From: Neurospora tetrasperma FGSC 2508 | Lineage: Eukaryota; Ascomycota; Sordariomycetes; Sordariales; Sordariaceae | DNA length: 64,000 nt | Direction: 5' to 3' | Assembly (NCBI RefSeq): GCF_000213175.1 | Contig: NW_009799102.1 | Span: 45,370-109,369, forward strand | Shown: in pieces, positions 44,427 through 55,698 of the stretch | How the letters are laid out: every line of letters begins with the position of its first letter | Position numbering within the stretch: position 1 is the first letter of the stretch | The notes under the pieces: model-generated | Database searches by the model: none | What the model saw: the letters and a program-made list of their open reading frames with translations, nothing else | What the model was told of the DNA's origin: nothing | Program-made: the position numbers and the translations under genes

Positions 44427-46899
44427 ATGGCCTCTCTCCCAACTCGCCCTCCCCCTCCCCCGCCCATTTCTATCTCCGTCTCCCCAGCTTTTCCAGGTAC
44501 TCCAAAGAGAGAGGTCTCGCCCATATCAACAAGAAGAAGCGAGGACGACGTTGATGAATGGGATGCCTACGATGATCCCCAAGACGCCCTCCTGAACGAG
44601 GCCGCAACGCCATCAAGAACCGATAGTCCCCCCCGCTTTCCCAATTTCTCCTCGGCAAACATTTCCACACCAGAGACGCGCATGGTCGTTGCCCTCGACT
44701 ACGGAACAACCTTTAGCGGGATTGCCTACCTCTCTGTCGCTTCGAGGCAAAAGGACCAGAACCTTGATGCTCTTGCCGATGACATACGGGTGCTCCAAGG
44801 ATGGCCAACACATGAATCGGAGAAAGTCCCTTCGGAGATTTCGTACTCCCCTTCGCCCAAGGGGTGCCGGCAATGGGGGTACGACATCGATGACAACTCC
44901 AGAGTACTCAAATGGACCAAGCTGGAGCTGGAAGAGACACGGAGTCGAAGTTCTGAGCTAAGAACATTGGCTGAGACGCTCTGGGGTATGCGGTTGCTTG
45001 ACTTGAGCGAAGATGCTGTCATCAGAAATGATATTCCACGGCACCTGGCCAAGGAGCCGGAGGATATTGTCAAGGATTATCTCGACAATATTGCCGAGCA
45101 GACTCTGGAGGAGATTTGCACCCAAGTTGGAAGAAGGGTTGCTGACAATATCCCCATCGACATGGTCATTACACATCCTGCTGTAAGTCAAGCAAGGAAT
45201 AATCACCTTTGCAAGCCTCAAGACTGACGCCAACAGAAATGGTCCGACAAAGCCCTGAACTCAACATATCGCGCCGTCCGCGCCGCCTTCAAGGCCGATC
45301 TCTTCCCCAAAATCCGCAACTTTTCCTTCGTTTCCGAACCCGAAGCCTGCGCCCACTATACCCTACGAGAAGCACTGCGCGAGGATCGTGTAAACTTTCG
45401 CAAGAATGACTGCTTCATCGTCGTCGATGCCGGTGGTGGCACTGTTGTACGTCCTCCTTCTCATCCTCTCACATCTTCGCAATCTTACAAAACCAGGACT
45501 TGGCCTCCTATAAAGTTGTAAGCCTCGATCTCGACCAGAAGCAGTTCAAGCTTGAACAAATCGGCTACCCGATAGGCGACAACTGTGGAGCTACATGTAT
45601 TGATCGAGCTTTTGAGCAATTCATCGAACAAAAGCTGGGCCCGGAAGACTGGGAGAGGCTGATTGAAACTGATGCACAAGACCAAGCGACGGGAGGACAC
45701 TCCATCATCAAACCAAAGCTGCGCATGCTACATGGGAGATTTGAGGGAATCAAGCATCAGTTCGATGGCAAGGATCAGAAGCTCGGGTTTCCCATTCAGT
45801 TGCCCCGAGGAATCGGTACAACAGATGATGAAGAGCGGGGAATCATGAATGGTGCGATCAAGATCACTGTGTAAGTGCGACCAGTTCTTAACAGCCTGAG
45901 GGAGTTCATACTGACAACATCAGTGATGACCTGAAAACCATGTTCAAACACTCCGTCGACAAAACTCTCGTTCTCATCAGTCAAGCAGCCACTCACATTC
46001 AAGTCATCCAAAAGCTCAAAATCCGCAAGATTTTTCTTTCCGGGGGCTTCGGCCGCTCCCCCTACCTCTACGAGCGCGTCAAAGCCTGGGGTATGACCAG
46101 CAGTATTCAGGTCGACCGCGGCGATGACTGCTGGTCCGCCGTCACGCGAGGCGCTATCATCAAATCCCTTGGGGTTCACACCTCGCTGCCCCCAATTATC
46201 CGTCCTTGCCCGAGGCACTACGGCATCAAAGTCCGCACACAGTACGCCCCTTACAATTGCCATCGGCCGTCAGAAGTCGATGTGGATGTGGAAGGAGTCA
46301 AGTGGGCGACGGATCAGATTCGGTGGTTCATCAACAAAGGGGACGCCCTGTTCCCTGGGAAGCCCATGGTATCGACGTATGATTGCCATTGGAGTATGCG
46401 GGCTACTCACTTTCCTGCTCAAAATGGGACTGGGAGAGCTCCAGCACAGAATCCGGGGTCGGTGTCGCAGCGATTTGACAAACGGGGCGGTGGTAACATC
46501 ATGCCTCCACCGCCGCCGCCGGAGGTCTTTAGAGAGGTGGTATTTGTTGCGTCGAGTGCTGATGAGCCACCAACGAGATTTGCTGCTGTAAACAAAGGTT
46601 TGTTCTTACATTTCTTTTCATCCATTATTTCTGCTTCGCTCTGTTATCTCCCTTCTTGTAGAACCATAACTGACAGTGAGATAGGCCGAGACACAGTGGT
46701 CACGCTCAAGTGCAACTTGACCAAAATCCCAGACACGAATAGAAGCGAGTTTACAAATAAGGAGGCTGGAAAGTTTTATAAGTTCTGGGTCAAGGTGGAG
46801 ATTCACGTTACGGAGAAGTGTGAGGTTAAGATCACGAGTGGCGGGAAGGTGTTGGCGAGCGCGGAGGTGCTGTTAGGGGAATCTGATATCTCCGCGTGA
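44427..46899 (+). CDS. Divergent Hsp70/HSPA12-like ATPase
   Basis: A member of the actin-like ATPase superfamily related to Hsp70 and HSPA12; such divergent paralogues are numerous in filamentous ascomycetes and have no assigned client or function. Exons are 44427-45182, 45237-45443, 45497-45870, 45924-46597 and 46685-46899; introns are 54, 53, 53 and 87 nt. The product has 741 residues. A Pro-rich disordered leader (1-85) precedes phosphate-1 VALDYGTTFSG (about 88-98), phosphate-2 VVDAGGGTVD (about 313-322, split by intron 2) and the adenosine motif FLSGGFGRSPYLYERV (about 483-498). There is no canonical beta-sandwich substrate domain: the C-terminal part has a short PPPPPP linker and a beta-rich tail (from about 590). 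There is no signal peptide or KDEL-like end, so a cytosolic location is likely. Confidence 0.9.
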
Positions 46900-48395
46900 T
46901 GAAGCACAATGTTGATGATGAGAACGGAAGTCAGACGGAGCTGGAGTTTACGATGGAAAACCAGGTTGTGATATTGGCAAGGGATACCTTCTACGTTCAT
47001 CTGAGCACTTCAGTCTGAATTTTTCCAATGATACCACTGCATCAACAGACATTGCTCGGAAATCCGCACTGGAGAATGGTACCCGTTCTGTAAGGAAGCT
47101 TCCTGTTCGCATTTCAACCCTGCTGTTCATCCTGCCATCGATAGGTACTTCCATTCATAGGTAAGCATCGGAAACATTATAACTACAAGTTACCTGCCAA
47201 TAACACCACTTGCACACCCATTCCCTTTTCGGGATGCTCTGCGAGACGCCAGGTTGATAGCCAAGACCTCAGCCCTTCCACCCCTTCCCTCCCCATCTTC
47301 CACCACAATCACATTTCCCTTCCCCTCATTCGAATCAACTGCGATTCCAATACACTACTGTTCAATATCAGAGTCTAGAGGTACCCAGAAAACCCAATGA
47401 GACTCTACGAGCTAACGAATGCAAGCCACACTCATCACATCCTCTTCATTCGTTCGCTCCCAGGCCACAGCCGGGCTAGCACAGTGCGTCTATAAAAGCC
47501 AATACATCAAGAGACTTTGACCAGAAGCTGCACACCACCGCTTTATTCATAGCACATATACGATCCATGCCGGAACTTGACTGGACACTCGTACAATGCA
47601 ATGCGAACCAGGCGAGGCTTTCTTCATGAAATGTATGTGCATTGCCAACTCACCCGGATGTGCGCCGAGCCAGGACGGATACGGGGTAAAGCCGACAGCT
47701 TACAGGATGAGGTAGTGGTCATGATCCTGATGGTGGTGGTGTTCTGCAAAAGCGCCCAGGGCCAGGAGTGCTGTGCCAAGGTCAGTACATATGCCGTGGG
47801 CGAAAAGCCAAGTCGGGTGGACTGGAGCCAAAAATGGAATGTGAGTGCCTGGGGCTATGTTGGTGGCTGCTTTATGGTTAACGAGAAGGGAAGTGGGAAG
47901 CGCTGGCTGTGATGCTTTATTGTTGTGTTCTGCCGCCATGAAGAGTGACGGTCAAGTTCATGTTGGACGCGTTGATTATGACAAGCCTCCAACCTTTTGA
48001 TGTGTGTTAATCTCAGAAAACTTGGTTTTTTCTCATCCTCCATCTCTTTAGCTTTGGGATATAGGAATCCTGTGGACTTCTGGACCTGACCCTGGTGTGT
48101 AAGCTGGATTTCTGATATGCGTTCTGAACTCTCTTCCTTCTGCAAATCTTGAACTGATCATCCGAACTAGAACCAATCTCAACAGTTACCTCTACGCCTC
48201 GCTCTGAGTTCAGTTTGCTATCCCAAGCTCCCAGAGGCACAAAGGATTGTGCCAAATACACCCGTGGAAGACATCCCACATCATTTACGCTTCTCCACCA
48301 TCAGAAAACATTCAAGAAGCCACCACGACACTCCCATTTTCCTCGCCAACCAAATCCATAATCCAAACAACAGTACCTATCTCTAGAACACAGTC
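46900..48395. other. Intergenic: 1.5 kb, contains an isolated TATA box
   Basis: Between two plus-strand genes. A perfect TATAAAAG at 47491-47498 is followed within about 80 bases by an ATG (47567) that opens only a 20-codon frame. The downstream gene starts about 830 bases further on. This may be the promoter of a long 5' leader with an upstream ORF or of a non-coding RNA. Confidence 0.45.
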
Positions 48396-50696
48396 ATGGG
48401 AGGCACCGAAAAACTCCGCAAAGTCTTCGGACTCAAGCCCAAGTCCTCCTCCGCCAACCTTCAACCTCAGCCCATCACCCCCGACAACTTCAACGACAAC
48501 GATCTCAACGCCAACGGCATTTACTCCACCAACGGAGGCTACCAGTCCTACACCCCCAATGGCTCCTCCGCCTTTGCCTCCAATAACTATGGCCAGACAC
48601 CTGGATTGAGTTCCATTTCTGAGTTGCCAGCAAATGATTACGGGAATGGCTACACCCATCATTCACCATCGCATCAGGGACATGGACACCAGCACAGGAA
48701 GTCCCTCCCTGCACAGGCAAGACCCGGTCCGAACCCTCAGTATCCTCATGATCCGAACGCCTATTACCAGCATCATGATCGAAGCAGCGGCAATCTTTCT
48801 CCTCAAGATGCTGTCCATTCCCAAAACGGCAGCAGCAATCGCGACCGCCGCAGCGCCAGCCTCGGTTCCCGCCTAAGTCTGAGCAACTTTGGCAGCACAA
48901 GCAGCAACAGCAGTCTCGGGAGAAGCAGCGTAACAACCATGTCCACCATGTCCTCCGCCGCCACTTCGCCCGGCCCCGCATCTCCCCACCATCTGTCCCA
49001 ATCCCAGCACCCGCACTGCCTATCTCCGGGCTATCAACCCGGAGGAAGTCAAACCCAACAACCAAACTCCCCTCGCTACCCCGGCCAACCTGTTCATCAG
49101 GACCCCCAAGCTCAGCAGCAGCAGCAGCAGCAGCATGACCAAGCCAAACACCGTAACCCCCTATCGTCGTCAAGACACAGAACCACAAGCCAACAATATC
49201 CCCCACAACACAACGTCCTCCACAAACTCATGCCATCCGTCCAACCCCCCTACCCCGTTTCCGAGCGCGGTTCCCCCCCTCCTCCCCCTCACTCACGCTC
49301 TTCCCACTCCACATCCACCTCCACCTCCACCTCCAACCCTCTACACAACCTACACTCCTTCGCGAACCGCACCTCCTCCCATCCATCCCACCCCCATCCA
49401 TCCCCCCTCCAGCCTCTCAACCCCCTCCATCCAGCCCAACCTCAGCAACAATCCCCAAGCGCAGCCGATATCCGCCGCACAACCAAACTCCTCCGCAGGA
49501 TGTTCGAACTCCGTCTCGAACAATGGGCACTCACCCACTCGCACGAATCCGATCAACATCTCCTTCACGAAAAGCAAAGTCAAGTGGATGCCGTCCTCTC
49601 CGACATTTTAGGCAACGTGCGGGGTTGGGGAATCGAAAGGGGACGAAACGAAAAAAACTGGACGGATGATGAGTGGGAGGATATTTGTCTTGTGAGGGAT
49701 GTGTTGGCTGAGATGAGTGCACCGTCTGGTGGTGGGGGGCAAATGGGGATGGGGATGGAGATGGGGATGGGGATGGGGATGGGGATGGGGTATGGGATTG
49801 GAGGGAGACGTGTTCAGGTCGAGGTTGGAGGAGGNNNNNNNNNNNNNNNNNNNNNNNNNNNNNNNNNNNNNNNNNNNNNNNNNNNNNNNNNNNNNNNNNN
49901 NNNNNNNNNNNNNNNNNNNNNNNNNNNNNNNNNNNNNNNNNNNNNNNNNNNNNNNNNNNNNNNNNNNNNNNNNNNNNNNNNNNNNNNNNNNNNNNNNNNN
50001 NNNNNNNNNNNNNNNNNNNNNNNNNNNNNNNNNNNNNNNNNNNNNNNNNNNNNNNNNNNNNNNNNNNNNNNNNNNNNNNNNNNNNNNNNNNNNNNNNNNN
50101 NNNNNNNNNNNNNNNNNNNNNNNNNNNNNNNNNNNNNNNNNNNNNNNNNNNNNNNNNNNNNNNNNNNNNNNNNNNNNNNNNNNNNNNNNNNNNNNNNNNN
50201 NNNNNNNNNNNNNNNNNNNNNNNNNNNNNNNNNNNNNNNNNNNNNNNNNNNNNNNNNNNNNNNNNNNNNNNNNNNNNNNNNNNNNNNNNNNNNNNNNNNN
50301 NNNNNNNNNNNNNNNNNNNNNNNNNNNNNNNNNNNNNNNNNNNNNNNNNNNNNNNNNNNNNNNNNNNNNNNNNNNNNNNNNNNNNNNNNNNNNNNNNNNN
50401 NNNNNNNNNNNNNNNNNNNNNNNNNNNNNNNNNNNNNNNNNNNNNNNNNNNNNNNNNNNNNNNNNNNNNNNNNNNNNNNNNNNNNNNNNNNNNNNNNNNN
50501 NNNNNNNNNNNNNNNNNNNNNNNNNNNNNNNNNNNNNNNNNNNNNNNNNNNNNNNNNNNNNNNNNNNNNNNNNNNNNNNNNNNNNNNNNNNNNNNNNNNN
50601 NNNNNNNNNNNNNNNNNNNNNNNNNNNNNNNNNNNNNNNNNNNNNNNNNNNNNNNNNNNNNNNNNNNNNNNNNNNNNNNNGGGGAGGAGGTGGTGA
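48396..50696 (+). CDS. Low-complexity protein of unknown function, interrupted by an assembly gap
   Basis: The frame opens at 48396 with MGGTEKLRKVFGLKPK and is open to the gap at 49835 (480 residues). It is rich in Ser, Pro, His, Gln and Asn, with polyQ (about residues 239-246), polyP and Ser-Thr repeats (about 308-316). A conserved-looking helical block follows (about 366-445: RRTTKLLRRMFELRLEQWAL, then NWTDDEWEDICLVRDVLAEM), ending in a Gly-Met repeat encoded by G-rich DNA. The gap hides the rest. The frame appears to read to a stop at 50696 only because N is untranslated and the gap length is a multiple of three, so the true 3' end is unknown. I do not recognise the family. Confidence 0.65.
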   Translation: MGGTEKLRKVFGLKPKSSSANLQPQPITPDNFNDNDLNANGIYSTNGGYQSYTPNGSSAFASNNYGQTPGLSSISELPANDYGNGYTHHSPSHQGHGHQHRKSLPAQARPGPNPQYPHDPNAYYQHHDRSSGNLSPQDAVHSQNGSSNRDRRSASLGSRLSLSNFGSTSSNSSLGRSSVTTMSTMSSAATSPGPASPHHLSQSQHPHCLSPGYQPGGSQTQQPNSPRYPGQPVHQDPQAQQQQQQQHDQAKHRNPLSSSRHRTTSQQYPPQHNVLHKLMPSVQPPYPVSERGSPPPPPHSRSSHSTSTSTSTSNPLHNLHSFANRTSSHPSHPHPSPLQPLNPLHPAQPQQQSPSAADIRRTTKLLRRMFELRLEQWALTHSHESDQHLLHEKQSQVDAVLSDILGNVRGWGIERGRNEKNWTDDEWEDICLVRDVLAEMSAPSGGGGQMGMGMEMGMGMGMGMGYGIGGRRVQVEVGGXXXXXXXXXXXXXXXXXXXXXXXXXXXXXXXXXXXXXXXXXXXXXXXXXXXXXXXXXXXXXXXXXXXXXXXXXXXXXXXXXXXXXXXXXXXXXXXXXXXXXXXXXXXXXXXXXXXXXXXXXXXXXXXXXXXXXXXXXXXXXXXXXXXXXXXXXXXXXXXXXXXXXXXXXXXXXXXXXXXXXXXXXXXXXXXXXXXXXXXXXXXXXXXXXXXXXXXXXXXXXXXXXXXXXXXXXXXXXXXXXXXXXXXXXXXXXXXXXXXXXXXXXXXXXXXXXXXXXXXXXXXGRRW
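49744..49790 (+). repeat. GGGGAT hexamer repeat
   Basis: Seven or eight GGGGAT-like units encoding a Gly-Met repeat, 45 bases before the assembly gap. Four or more G-runs of four make intrastrand G-quadruplex formation plausible. Confidence 0.85.
49835..50680. other. Assembly gap (846 N)
   Basis: Unsequenced bases flanked on both sides by G-rich, GGA-type sequence (gaggagg at left, ggggaggagg at right). The stated size may be an estimate. Confidence 0.99.
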
Positions 50697-51528
50697 GATG
50701 ATAACGAAAGGATGATACATAAGTACTTGGCTAGATCGGAAAGTACGAGATGGAAGGAGGGTGCATGTGGAAGAACGGAAACTGGGCGGACGTGACAGAG
50801 GTTCTTGTTAGCAAAGTACCTTTTCGTTGCGTTGGATCTCTACATAGGTAGCTTGATCCAAAGTTCCAATAACAATAAAACCGAATCAAACGGCGTTTGG
50901 ACAATCCACAAGCACCTACCTATTTTCTCGTGACACTCGGTGACCTTCACTTCCACATTTCTCCTCCGAACAAACCCAAACAAACATCAACAACCGCTCG
51001 ACAAGCGGCTACATCCACTTATTGATATTACCACTACAAACTAACACAGTACTGTACCGTACTGCCAGGTACATAACATACAAAAAGAGAAGAAGTTGCG
51101 GCATAGCAACTCAGCTAGCCATGCTGGGGTAGGTAGATACCCGTAGACGAACATCGACAGAAAAAGAAATTGAAAGATAGAGATAGGTAGGTAGCTTCCA
51201 TGTCCCGACAGGACAGAGACAGACAGGATATTTGTTTAAAAAGGAAATAAAAAACGATGGAGGTATCAAAACGACTCGACTTGACTCTTGACTTCTTTCT
51301 TACGCAACGCTTATCGTTGCCAGCCACCCAACCGACCAACAATTCGCATCGTACTTCACATGTTCGTCCACATGAGGGTCTTCTTTTCTTGCTCACTTGC
51401 CTGCTTTCACGTAATATGGTTCATCTTCAAACCATTCGATATGTGGCTTCGCCGTGGCTCGCATGATGTTATCTTTTCACTGAATCTGGCCATCAAATCA
51501 CCTCTCCCCAAAACTAGCAAAGTCTTAC
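50697..51528. other. Intergenic: convergent 3' region
   Basis: About 0.8 kb between the gapped gene (+) and the 3' end of the Ede1 gene (-). Short ORFs only. Confidence 0.55.
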
Positions 51529-54500
51529 TTAGGACTGGCTAGCAAGGTAGTTGGCGGCCTAAGAGAAAGTTAGCAACCCCTCATCACACACACTCTCTCT
51601 TTTTCTTAAGTTGTAAGAGGACTCACCCTCTCCAAATTATAATCATACTTCTCCAACGCCTTCACGGCATCCTGTCTTGAGTACCCCATACTCGTCAGAT
51701 TCTTCACAATCGGATCATCGTGTTCGCCTGACTCCGTCAACGCTCTGCCGGGTACTGGCCTCTCCTCAGCACCCTCCTTCTTCTGCTCCTTGTCACCACC
51801 CTCCTTCTGCTCCCCACCAGTTTGGGCTTGGGGGTTAGCCGACGATCCCGGTCTGGGCGTCTCCAAGCTCTCAAACGGGCTTTGTCCACCCTGCTGAGCC
51901 TGGCTTCCGTCATCCAGACCCGCAAAGATGGCGTCCCAGTCATGAGCATCCGCCTTTGGCGCAGCGAACGATCCCTGCGACTGAGTCGCCTGGTGGGAAG
52001 GGACAAAATCGAAATCACTCTTGGGCTGGCTGGGCGGGGGAGAGCCGAACTGACTACCGCTGCCAAAACCGTCATCTCCAAATCCGGAGCGGGAAATGTT
52101 GGCAAAGTCTTCTACGTCGTCGGCGGAGCTGCCTTCCTTGGCGTCTTCAAGGTCGGCGAATTCGTCATCTAGGTCGTCGAAGGCACCCTTGGAGGAGGCT
52201 TGAGAGGCGGCAGCAGGAGGTTGCGCAGCAGCGGGGGGTTGAGCAGCGGCGGGAGCAGGAGAACCAGTGCCCCAGATGTCGTCGAGGTTGGTGTTGCTAG
52301 TAGCGGCGGCGCTAGTGCTGTGGTTTTCGTTGTTAGATACCTCTAGGGCAGCTGGAGAATCTGTAGATGTGACAGGGGCAGTAGTGAATGAAGGTGTCTC
52401 GCTGTATAGCGGATCAGATCAGTCTTACTGTTTCGTTGTACAAAACTGGGGGATACAGGGAAATTAAAAAAATAAAACAAAAAAGACACACCAAAGCAAA
52501 ACAGAAAGCAGTACTGGAGCGTATTTACCTGGCAACTGGCTCAGCAGCAGCTGGCGCAGTCACTGCTTCAGCTTGGCCGGCCTCAGCACCCACGGTAGGC
52601 TTGACCGGACTAGCAGGCGCGAAATCATCATCAAATCCAAACCCGCCCTTGTCCTCACCCGCCTCGCTGTCCGAATCACTCTCATCGTCCCTCTCCAATT
52701 CCGAAATAGGCGGGAACTCCGAGTCAACCTTGTTGAATCCACCAGCCTTTGCAGTCTCCGCAGCAGCAGCGGGCTTGGCTTGCGTGTTCTTGAAGCTAGC
52801 GAAAGCACTCTCAAAGTCCTCCTTTGCCTTAGCATCCGTATTCACGGCAAAGGGGTCGGCCTCGATAGGGGCGGCGGCGGGCTTAGACTGGCTGGTAATG
52901 GATGCGGACGACGTGGGACGGTTGGAAGTAGCAGACTGGCCGGTTCGGACGGGCTCGATGGGGAGAGCAGCAGCAGCAGGAGCTTGATCCTGCGAGCCAT
53001 GGCGAGAAGGAGCGCGAGAACCAGAAGCGCTGGGTTCACCGAATGGCGAGAAGGCACCACCAGGAGCAGCAGCGTTATCAGCGGTGATAGTAGGCTGCCT
53101 AGAAAGCGTAGGCGAAGTGCTTCCCGGCGTGGCGAACGAGCCCGAACCGAAACTACCGGTCGACGTGCCGGTGTTCTGCGCCTTGAACGCCTGAACCTGG
53201 GGAACAGGAGAAGCAGCAGCAGGAGGTGGCGTCGGGCTCTGAACAGGGACGTTCAACGAGGGACCGAACACATCATCGAAACTTTGTCCGCTCATGGACC
53301 TCGAGGCAAACGCAGCGCCGATGTCAGCACTTCCCGTTCTCCTGAAGAAGGGGTTGTTACCACTTCCAGTGGAAAGGGCGGGACTAGCAACCGGCTGCAC
53401 CGGGCTAGCTTGTCTCGCCAAGTCCACCTGTCTAGCCAGCTCCTCCTTCTCCTTGTTAAGGTCTTCAACCTCGTTCTGTAGCTTCCCCTTTTCGCCCTCC
53501 ACCGTGCTCAACTGCTTCTTGTTGATAGCCACCATCCCCTTCTGCTGCCTGGCCTCGCTCTTCAACTTCTCAACCAGCGGCTTAAGCTGGGCAATCTCCC
53601 CGTTGACCGTGCGAATCTTTTCCTTCAACGAGGCGTTCTCCTGCTGGTCGGCTTGCAAGCCAGCAACAACCGTGCGGTGCTGGTTCTGCAGCTCGAGATA
53701 ACTGGCCTCGATCATGGCGAACTCGGTCTGAAGCTTCTTGGTCTCCGCCTTGGCGGTACTGAGCTGCGTCTCGAGAGCGCGGACGTCCTGGGCTTCCTTC
53801 TCGTACAAGGCGCGCAGTTGGGTAAGGCGTTGTTCAAAGTTCTTCTTTTGCTGACTGGCTTGGCTCAACTCGTTCTGTGTGTTGGTTCGCTGAGTTTGGA
53901 CATCCTGAACCTGCTTGGTGAGCGAGCCGATCTGGTTAGAAAGGTTGGCGAGCTCGGTAGTCTCGTTGGAGAGCTTGTTGTTGACTTCAGGGTCGGCGTC
54001 ACCTAGCAAATCATCCTCAACTGTTGGCGGCAGCGGAGAAGTTCTAACACCACCCGCCGGTGCCGAGCCAGTCGAGCCTCCGGTAACGTGCGTAGTCAAG
54101 CCGCGACCAAAAGATGACGAAGGAACAAACGGCTTAAAGTTGGAGCCCGTCGCAACTGGGCGGATAGGCGAAGACGGCGCAATGGGACTAGCACTGTTGC
54201 CAAACGGATCGACCGATCCACCCGTAGCAACAGGTACCTGAACCGGCGCCGGACCGGGAGCAGGAGGCTGAGGCTCGTCCAACCCAAACAAGTCGTCCAA
54301 GGCCGAAGGCTTCGGCGCGGGTGGCTGCGGGCGAGGGGGCTGGAAGCCACCAGCAGCAGTCTGAGGTCTGCCCTGCGGGGCGCGCATGCTAGGAGGAATC
54401 AAGTTAGGAGGCAGAGTAGTAGGCAGAGGGACCTGACCGGGTTTGGTTCTCTGCTCTCTGATCAAGTACATGGCAACGGCAAACTCGTCCCGGGTGAGAC

Positions 54501-55698
54501 GACCAGCCGAGTTGATATCGGCAAGGTCCCAAATCTGAGCAAGCACATCCTCGTTGAGGTTGGACTGGCTGAAGAAGGGCACGGCCTCCTCGCCGGTGAT
54601 GAAGCCCTTCTTCTGCTTATCCAGCTCCTCATACAACAGGTCGAATCGCGCCTTGTCCGCGGGGGTAATCAGCCAGTCCCCAGTCGGTTGCGCAGGAAGT
54701 GGCGGGCGTCCCAATGGGCTGCCGGTTCTCGTCTGCGTAAGTTGCGCCGGGCCGGTAAGGTGTCTAGCAGCGGGCGGAAGGGGCGGAGTAGCGGTCGTCG
54801 GGGATCGGCCGGGAGGAGGATTAATACCGCCAACGGGGGCGCGTCTCGTAGCGGCTTCGTACAGCGCGGCAGGAAGGATGGTGGGCAAACCGCGCAACGC
54901 ACCCGTCTTCATCGAAGTAAGCAAGTGCATGGCGATAACGAACTCGGTCAACACCAGTGCACCACGCTGCTCGGTATCGGCCAGCATCCAAATTCTTCCC
55001 AAAATCTCATTAGACAGTCCCGACTTCTCAAAGATCTGCTTCGCCTGCTCGCCGGGAAGCATGTTTCCCTGCAGCGGCTGTCTCTCGAACAGGGCCGAGT
55101 ACTGGGCGACCTTCTCGGGGGTCAGGGGCGGGATCCGGATGGGGCCGGAGCCGGTGGCCTGCGGGGAAACCATAGCAGCAGGCACGGCCGGCGACTGGGC
55201 CGGACCGGGGACGGGAACGGGGGTGGGAGTCGGGGTGAAGCCGTCGAATCTCGGAATGGGACCCTGCGACAGGGCGAGCTCGGGGGAAGGTTCGCGACCG
55301 GCTTGTGCGTGCCCGATAAGCCGCAAGACGACGCCGAAGCCTGCTGGGGTGAGGAAGCCCCTGTTTTCCTTGTCGGCGATTTGCCATATCTTTTTTTGGG
55401 AAGGATATACGTCAGCTGGTGTAGCAAAGGGCGGGAGACAGACATCCGATGACTGACCTCTCCCAAAACGCGGGAATCCAACTTTGTCCTTTCGAAGAAC
55501 TTGACAGCCACCTCGCCGGTGATGACCCCAACGCTATCGGTATCGGCGGCGCGGAAGAGTTGACCGTAGACTCGCTTCTCCTCGGGGGAGAGGTTCAAGT
55601 TGGGGACGCCTGGTCGCATGGGAGTTTAGCTCCTGTTGGGTAAAAGGACATGGGAAACTGAGGAGGGGCTCACCAGCATCGGGATCAGAAGCCATCAT
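51529..55698 (-). CDS. ede1: Endocytic scaffold Ede1 (EH domains, coiled coil, UBA)
   Basis: Early-arriving scaffold of clathrin-mediated endocytosis (yeast Ede1, animal Eps15). Exons are 55674-55698, 55458-55609, 52529-55389, 51627-52401 and 51529-51558; introns are 64, 68, 127 and 68 nt. The product has 1280 residues (two adjacent in-frame ATGs; I use the first). Three EH domains are visible: about 12-100 (LSPEEKRVYGQLFRAADTDS and IWQIADKENRGFL), 148-220 (YSALFERQPLQGN and IWMLADTEQRGAL) and 298-372 (FDLLYEELDKQKKGF and IWDLADINSAGRL). A Pro-rich region, a coiled coil (about 524-722) and a long disordered Ser/Ala/Phe-Gly-Asp region follow. The C-terminus is a UBA domain ending LEKYDYNLERAANYLASQS, which needs the 30-nt last exon. 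All phases join. Confidence 0.94.

Noticed and set aside
49835-50680. Reading frames running through the N block on both strands
   Set aside because: They are open only because N cannot encode a stop; nothing in them is evidence of coding.
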